NCBI GenBank assembly: GCA_900759435.1
Contig: CAAEVD010000146.1
Location: 1-11,523, forward strand
Direction of reading: 5' to 3'
DNA from: an uncultured Collinsella sp.
GTDB lineage: Bacteria > Actinomycetota > Coriobacteriia > Coriobacteriales > Coriobacteriaceae
Length of the DNA stretch: 11,523 bases
Shown here: positions 7,450 through 11,523 of the stretch, in pieces
Layout: each line of letters starts with the position of its first letter
Position numbering within the stretch: position 1 is the first letter of the stretch
Translations under genes and position numbers: made by a program
The notes under the pieces: model-generated
The model's database searches: none
What the model was told of the DNA's origin: nothing
What the model saw: the letters and a program-made list of their open reading frames with translations, nothing else

Positions 7450-7481
7450 GGCAGGCTGATGTTAAATAACATCAATCTGCC
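7450..7481. terminator. Hairpin downstream of the LOG gene, possible terminator
   Basis: GGCAGGCTGATGTT and AACATCAATCTGCC form a 14-bp stem with one wobble and one mismatch around the loop AAAT. It lies 34 bases past the LOG stop codon on the minus strand. There is no clear T-run, so termination is only a guess. Confidence 0.4.
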
Positions 7482-7514
7482 GTTCTCATTACTACAACAA
7501 CAGGCACGCTCGCC

Positions 7515-8273
7515 CTACATCAACCCGCTCAGGACAATGTCGACAGCTTCGTTGAGGTCGTCGGTGATGTGTACGAGCTCGGGATCGAGCGGGCTGATCA
7601 TACCGGTGTCCATCACCGGACCGTTAAGCCAGTCGAATAGGCCCTGCCAGTACTCGGTACCCACCAGCACAAGCGGCATGCGCTTGACCTTGTGCGTCTG
7701 CACCAGCGTAAGCACCTCGAACATCTCGTCGAGCGTGCCAAAACCGCCGGGAAACACGATAGCACCCGAGCTGTATTTAACGAACATGGTCTTGCGCACA
7801 AAGAAGTAACGGAAGTCCATGCCGAGGTTCACGTATTTATTGAGCCCATGCTCGTGCGGCAACTCAATGCCAAGGCCAACTGACTTGCCGTTGACGCTCG
7901 CCGCTCCCCTGTTGGCCGCCTCCATGATGCCGGGGCCGCCACCGGTTATGACCGCCACGCCGCGCTGGGCGATTTTGCGGCCGACGGTACGCGCCGCCTT
8001 GTAGAGTGGATCGGTCTTGGGCGTGCGGGCGCTGCCGAAGATGGTCACCGCGGGCCCGAGCTCGGCAAGCGCACCAAAGCCGTCGACAAACTCGGCCTGA
8101 ATGCGCAGCACGCGCCACGGATCAGCATGCAGCCAGTCGGTCGACTCCTCGGGCGCCAGCAGGTTGGCGTAGGTGTTGTCCTTAGGAATCATGGGGCCGC
8201 GCATGACCACGGGGCCGCGGCGGTACGTCTCGTCGTAGGCGGGCTCGCCCTCGACGTTCTCATTCTTAATCAT
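7515..8273 (-). CDS. LOG-family nucleotide 5'-monophosphate phosphoribohydrolase-like protein
   Basis: A 252-residue protein. The frame continues far upstream, but that part overlaps a terminator hairpin; the ATG at 8273 has AGGAG six bases away and gives MIKNENVEGEP. The Rossmann-like core carries the two hallmark motifs, GGGPGIMEAANRGA (from residue 111) and PGGFGTLDE (175-183), plus the R160-K161 pair that contributes to the active site in the family. LOG enzymes release adenine-type bases and ribose 5-phosphate from nucleoside monophosphates; in bacteria the true substrate is often unknown. An N-terminal extension of about 70 residues precedes the core, as in longer (type II) LOG proteins. 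It is downstream of tgt on the same strand, separated by 234 bases with two strong hairpins. Confidence 0.9.
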   Translation of the reverse strand: MIKNENVEGEPAYDETYRRGPVVMRGPMIPKDNTYANLLAPEESTDWLHADPWRVLRIQAEFVDGFGALAELGPAVTIFGSARTPKTDPLYKAARTVGRKIAQRGVAVITGGGPGIMEAANRGAASVNGKSVGLGIELPHEHGLNKYVNLGMDFRYFFVRKTMFVKYSSGAIVFPGGFGTLDEMFEVLTLVQTHKVKRMPLVLVGTEYWQGLFDWLNGPVMDTGMISPLDPELVHITDDLNEAVDIVLSGLM

Positions 8274-8286
8274 GGGTACTCCTATC

Positions 8287-8336
8287 GAGAAAAAGAAAAC
8301 GGGCGGGGTCGACGCCATGCGCCAAACACCCGCCCG
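8287..8336 (-). terminator. Intrinsic terminator or attenuator between tgt and the LOG gene
   Basis: On the minus strand CGGGCGGG (8336-8329) pairs with CCCGCCCG (8307-8300) and is followed by TTTTCTTTTTCTC. This is a strong rho-independent terminator. It ends only about 13 bases before the LOG start codon, so it either terminates tgt or attenuates LOG expression. Confidence 0.75.
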
Positions 8337-8400
8337 AACATCAACTATTCGGTATGGTACCCACGATGCATCAAGTGCTTGCAAGCTATCGGTCAGCGGT

Positions 8401-8446
8401 CGCGCAACCGATGCCGGCGCATGCGATGGCCGGCGCCGGTTGCGCG
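8401..8446. other. Strong GC-rich hairpin between tgt and the LOG gene
   Basis: CGCGCAACCG (8401-8410) pairs perfectly with CGGTTGCGCG (8437-8446), and inside it GCCGGC (8413-8418) pairs with GCCGGC (8429-8434). No T-run follows on either strand. It lies 62 bases past the tgt stop and could protect the tgt transcript's 3' end or be part of a leader for the LOG gene. Confidence 0.6.
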
Positions 8447-8507
8447 CGGTCGATTGGCACACGATCTCGACACCGCACGAACGCCCCCACAAGCACGCCC
8501 GCAGCTC

Positions 8508-9647
<1,140 letters not shown>

Positions 9648-9684
9648 AAACTGGAACTCCTTGGTTGCGGTTCATACGCAAACC

Positions 9685-9690
9685 ATTATA
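9685..9690 (-). promoter_or_regulatory. Consensus -10 box for tgt
   Basis: The minus strand reads TATAAT here, 38 bases upstream of the tgt start codon. No good -35 hexamer is seen at 16-18 bases, so the promoter may be weak or need an activator. Confidence 0.55.
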
Positions 9691-9740
9691 CGGGCAACCC
9701 GCAAGGAGCACCGACTCGACAGAAACTGGCGCAAAGGGGT

Positions 9741-9773
9741 CATAGTCGTTTAAGAACGTCCCCAGCGACTACG
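9741..9773. other. Stem-loop beside the left end of the insertion sequence
   Basis: CATAGTCG (9741-9748) pairs with CGACTACG (9766-9773), with one wobble on the minus strand. The preceding GGGTCATAGT (9737-9746) is also an exact inverted copy of ACTATGACCC at 9828-9837, overlapping the left IS terminus. This could be the structured sequence into which the element inserted, or a remnant of an earlier element. Confidence 0.4.
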
Positions 9774-9953
9774 TCTGGGATCATTTCCAACAGCCAAGGT
9801 AGCGCCGATGCTATGGCACCGACAGACACTATGACCCAATCCGAGGGCACTAAAAAGACAGGAGCCCCCGCTCGTGACCGCGGGTCGGGGCTGCGACAAT
9901 GATGTTGAAGTGCCATAGGCGCAGCCGCGCCGCAACGAGGTTGGGAGGCTCCC

Positions 9954-11075
9954 ATGCCAAAGTATTCTACCGCGTTCGGGATGGACGTCCACCTGAGGTC
10001 GACCACCGTCTGCGCCCTCGACGCGGACACCGGCGAGGCCGTGACGAGGAGGTTCCCCGGCAACCCCTGGGGCGAGATCGCCGGGTGGATGGATGGGTTC
10101 CCCGGGCCGTCGCTCGCGGCCTACGAGAGCGGCTACCTCGGCTTCGCCCCGCAGAGGGAGCTCGCCGGGCTCGGCGTCGAGTGCGTCGTCGCCGCGGTCT
10201 CGAAGATCCCCAGGTCGGCCGCCGACTCGGCCTCCAAGAACGACAGGAACGACGCCGCCAGGATGGCCAAGGCGATACTCGCCCACGACATCTCCCCCGT
10301 ATGGGTCCCCTCCCCCGAGGTCGAGGGCATCAGGGACCTCGCCGGCGCCTACGACGGGGCGACCGCGCGCCTGGCGACCGCCAAGCAGCGGCTGCTCGCC
10401 TTCCTCGCAAGGCGGGGGTTCGTCTACGGCGGCACCACGCCCGCCGGCAACCCGAGGAAGTACTGGACCTACGACTTCCTGAGGTGGCTCGACAAGGTCA
10501 GGCCTGAGGACGATGGCGGGGTTCGGGCGCTCGCCGCCCTGAGGAACGAGGTCGAGGCCGCGGCGGAGGCCCGGGCGGACCTGCTCTCCGAGTACAGGGC
10601 AGCCGTGGATGCCAGCCCGATCGCCGCGGAGGTGGCCGCCCTCCAGTCGATCAAGGGCTGCGCCTTCGCGCTGGCCGCGGCCTTCTCGGCCGAGGTCGGC
10701 GACTTCACGAGGTTCCGTTCCGGAAGGCAGGTCACGGCCTATTTCGGCCTCGCGCCGAGTCAGAGGTCGAGTGGCGACTCCGTGCGGCTCGGAGGCATCA
10801 GCGGTGCGGGCAACGCGCTCGTGAGGAAGCTGGCCGTTGAGGGCTCATGGTGCTACGCCGCGGCACGGCACCAGCCGAAGCTCATGCCAAGGGATACGGG
10901 CGTGCCCCTCGAGATAAGGATGCACGGGAGGAAGGGGTCCGAGCGGCTCCTGCGGCGGCGCGAGGAGATGCTCGCCCGCGGCATGCCCGCGGCGAAGGCC
11001 AACGCGGCCACCGCGGCCGAGCTCGTGAGGTGGCTCTGGGCCCTCGGCATGATGTGCCGGGAGGGCGCGGAATAG
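9954..11075 (+). CDS. IS110-family (IS1111-like) DEDD transposase
   Basis: A 373-residue recombinase that appears intact. GGGAGG precedes the ATG by five bases and sits inside a small palindrome (GGGAGGCTCCC), which might limit translation. The N-terminal RuvC-like domain has the DEDD set: D11 (FGMDVH), E58 (AAYESG), D97 and D100 (SKNDRNDAARMA). A helical linker covers about 135-220. The C-terminal Transposase_20-type domain holds IKGCAFALAAAFSAEVGDF, FGLAPSQRSSGDS and GGISGAGNALVRKL; the conserved Ser-Gly at 273-274 is my candidate for the catalytic serine. Enzymes of this family excise the element as a circle and reinsert it guided by a bridge RNA encoded in the element's own end. No frameshift or truncation is seen, so it may still be active. 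Confidence 0.93.
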   Translation: MPKYSTAFGMDVHLRSTTVCALDADTGEAVTRRFPGNPWGEIAGWMDGFPGPSLAAYESGYLGFAPQRELAGLGVECVVAAVSKIPRSAADSASKNDRNDAARMAKAILAHDISPVWVPSPEVEGIRDLAGAYDGATARLATAKQRLLAFLARRGFVYGGTTPAGNPRKYWTYDFLRWLDKVRPEDDGGVRALAALRNEVEAAAEARADLLSEYRAAVDASPIAAEVAALQSIKGCAFALAAAFSAEVGDFTRFRSGRQVTAYFGLAPSQRSSGDSVRLGGISGAGNALVRKLAVEGSWCYAAARHQPKLMPRDTGVPLEIRMHGRKGSERLLRRREEMLARGMPAAKANAATAAELVRWLWALGMMCREGAE

Positions 11076-11330
11076 ACATAGCCCCCGTCCCGGCGAGCCG
11101 GGCGGCCTTCGGGGATACCCCCTATTTCGCTGTGCGCGCGGAGCCCTCCGCATGCGCCTCGACAGACTTGGGGAACCCCGCCGAAGGAATGGAGTGCGGG
11201 CCGACAGAACGGTATCCGCGGATATGAGACTGAGCCGAAGGCGTCGACGACATGCCGGGGCGGACCGGGACGGGTTAACGGCAGGCCCCGCCGACCGATT
11301 GCAAGCGGTCGGCGGGGCCATTGTGGCTCT
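11076..11330 (+). ncRNA. Candidate bridge RNA region of the IS1111-like element
   Basis: The 275 bases between the transposase stop and the right inverted repeat encode no convincing protein but hold several hairpins: CCCGG/CCGGG around 11089-11102, GGGG/CCCC around 11114-11124, and a perfect 14-bp stem at 11284-11297 with 11306-11319 around an 8-base loop. In IS1111-type elements the bridge RNA, which pairs with donor and target DNA, is expected in the right end. I have not identified the guide loops or exact RNA ends. Confidence 0.45.
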
Positions 11331-11353
11331 TGACAGCGGATTGGGTCATATGA

Positions 11354-11459
11354 GCGAGCGGGCTCCGGGTGCCCCAGGTTGCCGCGAAAGAGGAGGGAAG
11401 CGTACTTTATGTACGCGACCGACGATTGAGGGGCAAGATGGGGTGCCCGGGGCTCGCGC
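11354..11459 (+). ncRNA. Folded palindromic element, possible structured RNA
   Basis: Bases 11358-11376 pair with 11439-11457 as a continuous 19-bp helix containing four G-U wobbles and no mismatch on the plus strand. Inside it TTGCC (11379-11383) pairs with GGCAA (11432-11436), and a central hairpin is GCGTAC/GTACGC (11400-11405 and 11411-11416) with loop TTTAT. The unpaired parts are purine-rich (GCGAAAGAGGAGGGAA). On the minus strand the wobbles become C-A mismatches, favouring a plus-strand RNA. I do not recognise the family; a non-autonomous mobile element is equally possible. Confidence 0.5.
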
Positions 11460-11468
11460 AGCGTCAAC

Positions 11469-11495
11469 AAAAAACGCGGTTCGTTAGAACCGCGT
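11469..11495 (-). terminator. Rho-independent terminator of the tRNA gene
   Basis: On the minus strand ACGCGGTTC, loop TAAC and GAACCGCGT are followed by a run of six T. It starts nine bases past the encoded CCA of the tRNA. Confidence 0.88.
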
Positions 11496-11503
11496 AAGAT
11501 AGT

Positions 11504-11523
11504 TGGAGCGGACAACGGGGCTC
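11504..11523 (-). tRNA. 3' end of a tRNA gene, probably tRNA-Gly (partial)
   Basis: The minus strand ends GAGC-CCCGT-TGTCCGC-T-CCA. This fits part of a T-loop, the 3' side of the T-stem, the seven-base 3' side of the acceptor stem, discriminator U73 and an encoded CCA. U73 is found in bacterial tRNA-Gly and tRNA-Cys, and the implied 5' acceptor strand GCGGACA resembles the GCGG start of tRNA-Gly. The anticodon lies outside the window, so identity is a guess. Confidence 0.75.

Larger units (their letters stand above)
9830..11350 (+). mobile_element. IS110-family insertion sequence, IS1111-like
   Basis: TATGACCCAATCCG (9830-9843) and CGGATTGGGTCATA (11337-11350) are perfect 14-bp inverted repeats enclosing one DEDD transposase gene and a 275-base non-coding right end. 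Inverted repeats near the termini and a long right end are features of the IS1111 subgroup; classical IS110 members lack the repeats and have the long non-coding part on the left. In this subgroup the repeats are often subterminal, so the true ends may lie a few bases outside. No target duplication is visible, as expected for the family. The transposase gene is very GC-rich (46 of 60 bases in line 10141-10200), richer than the flanking genes sampled. Confidence 0.8.

Noticed and set aside
10845..11515. Open frames on the minus strand across the transposase end and the IS right end
   Set aside because: They are shadows of the GC-rich transposase and run through the inverted repeat and hairpins; there is no ribosome site or motif.

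Overview
The window looks like chromosomal DNA from a high-GC Gram-positive gut actinobacterium of the class Coriobacteriia, most like Collinsella. This is inferred from protein style (twin-arginine/lipobox PstS, PepV/Sapep-type dipeptidase, LOG protein and Tgt in close succession), G+C-rich codons and clear AGGAGG-type ribosome binding sites. No database was searched.

Layout. 1-253 (minus) is the N-terminal part of a phosphate-binding PstS-type lipoprotein. 548-2701 (minus) is a probable two-gene operon: a HAD phosphatase followed by an M20 dipeptidase, closed by a palindromic terminator. 2858-3718 (plus) is a DegV/FakB fatty-acid-binding protein transcribed divergently from it. 3719-7362 is an accessory block of visibly lower G+C. 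It holds a 231-bp MITE-like element with 36-bp terminal inverted repeats and a 994-residue protein. That protein fuses a Cys-rich N-terminus, an archaeo-eukaryotic primase (AEP) domain of the TOTE conflict-system type, a superfamily 2 helicase and a PLD-like domain that has lost its His and Lys. 7515-9647 (minus) is chromosomal again: a LOG-family nucleotide hydrolase and tRNA-guanine transglycosylase (tgt). 9830-11350 is an IS110-family element of IS1111 type with 14-bp inverted repeats and a long structured right end that may encode a bridge RNA. 11354-11459 is a separate folded palindromic element. The window closes with a terminator and the 3' end of a tRNA gene on the minus strand, probably tRNA-Gly.

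Threads across the window. A nested palindrome (core TTGCGGTGAAATAG) occurs three times, at 457-525, 3732-3798 and 7295-7362, each at the 3' end of a gene. Its arms differ between copies but change together so that pairing is kept. Copies 2 and 3 lie in the same orientation on either side of the primase-helicase block, and copy 3 supplies that gene's stop codon. The housekeeping genes do not form one pathway. The primase-helicase is the best candidate for a defence or conflict function, but it has no obvious partner gene here and may act alone.
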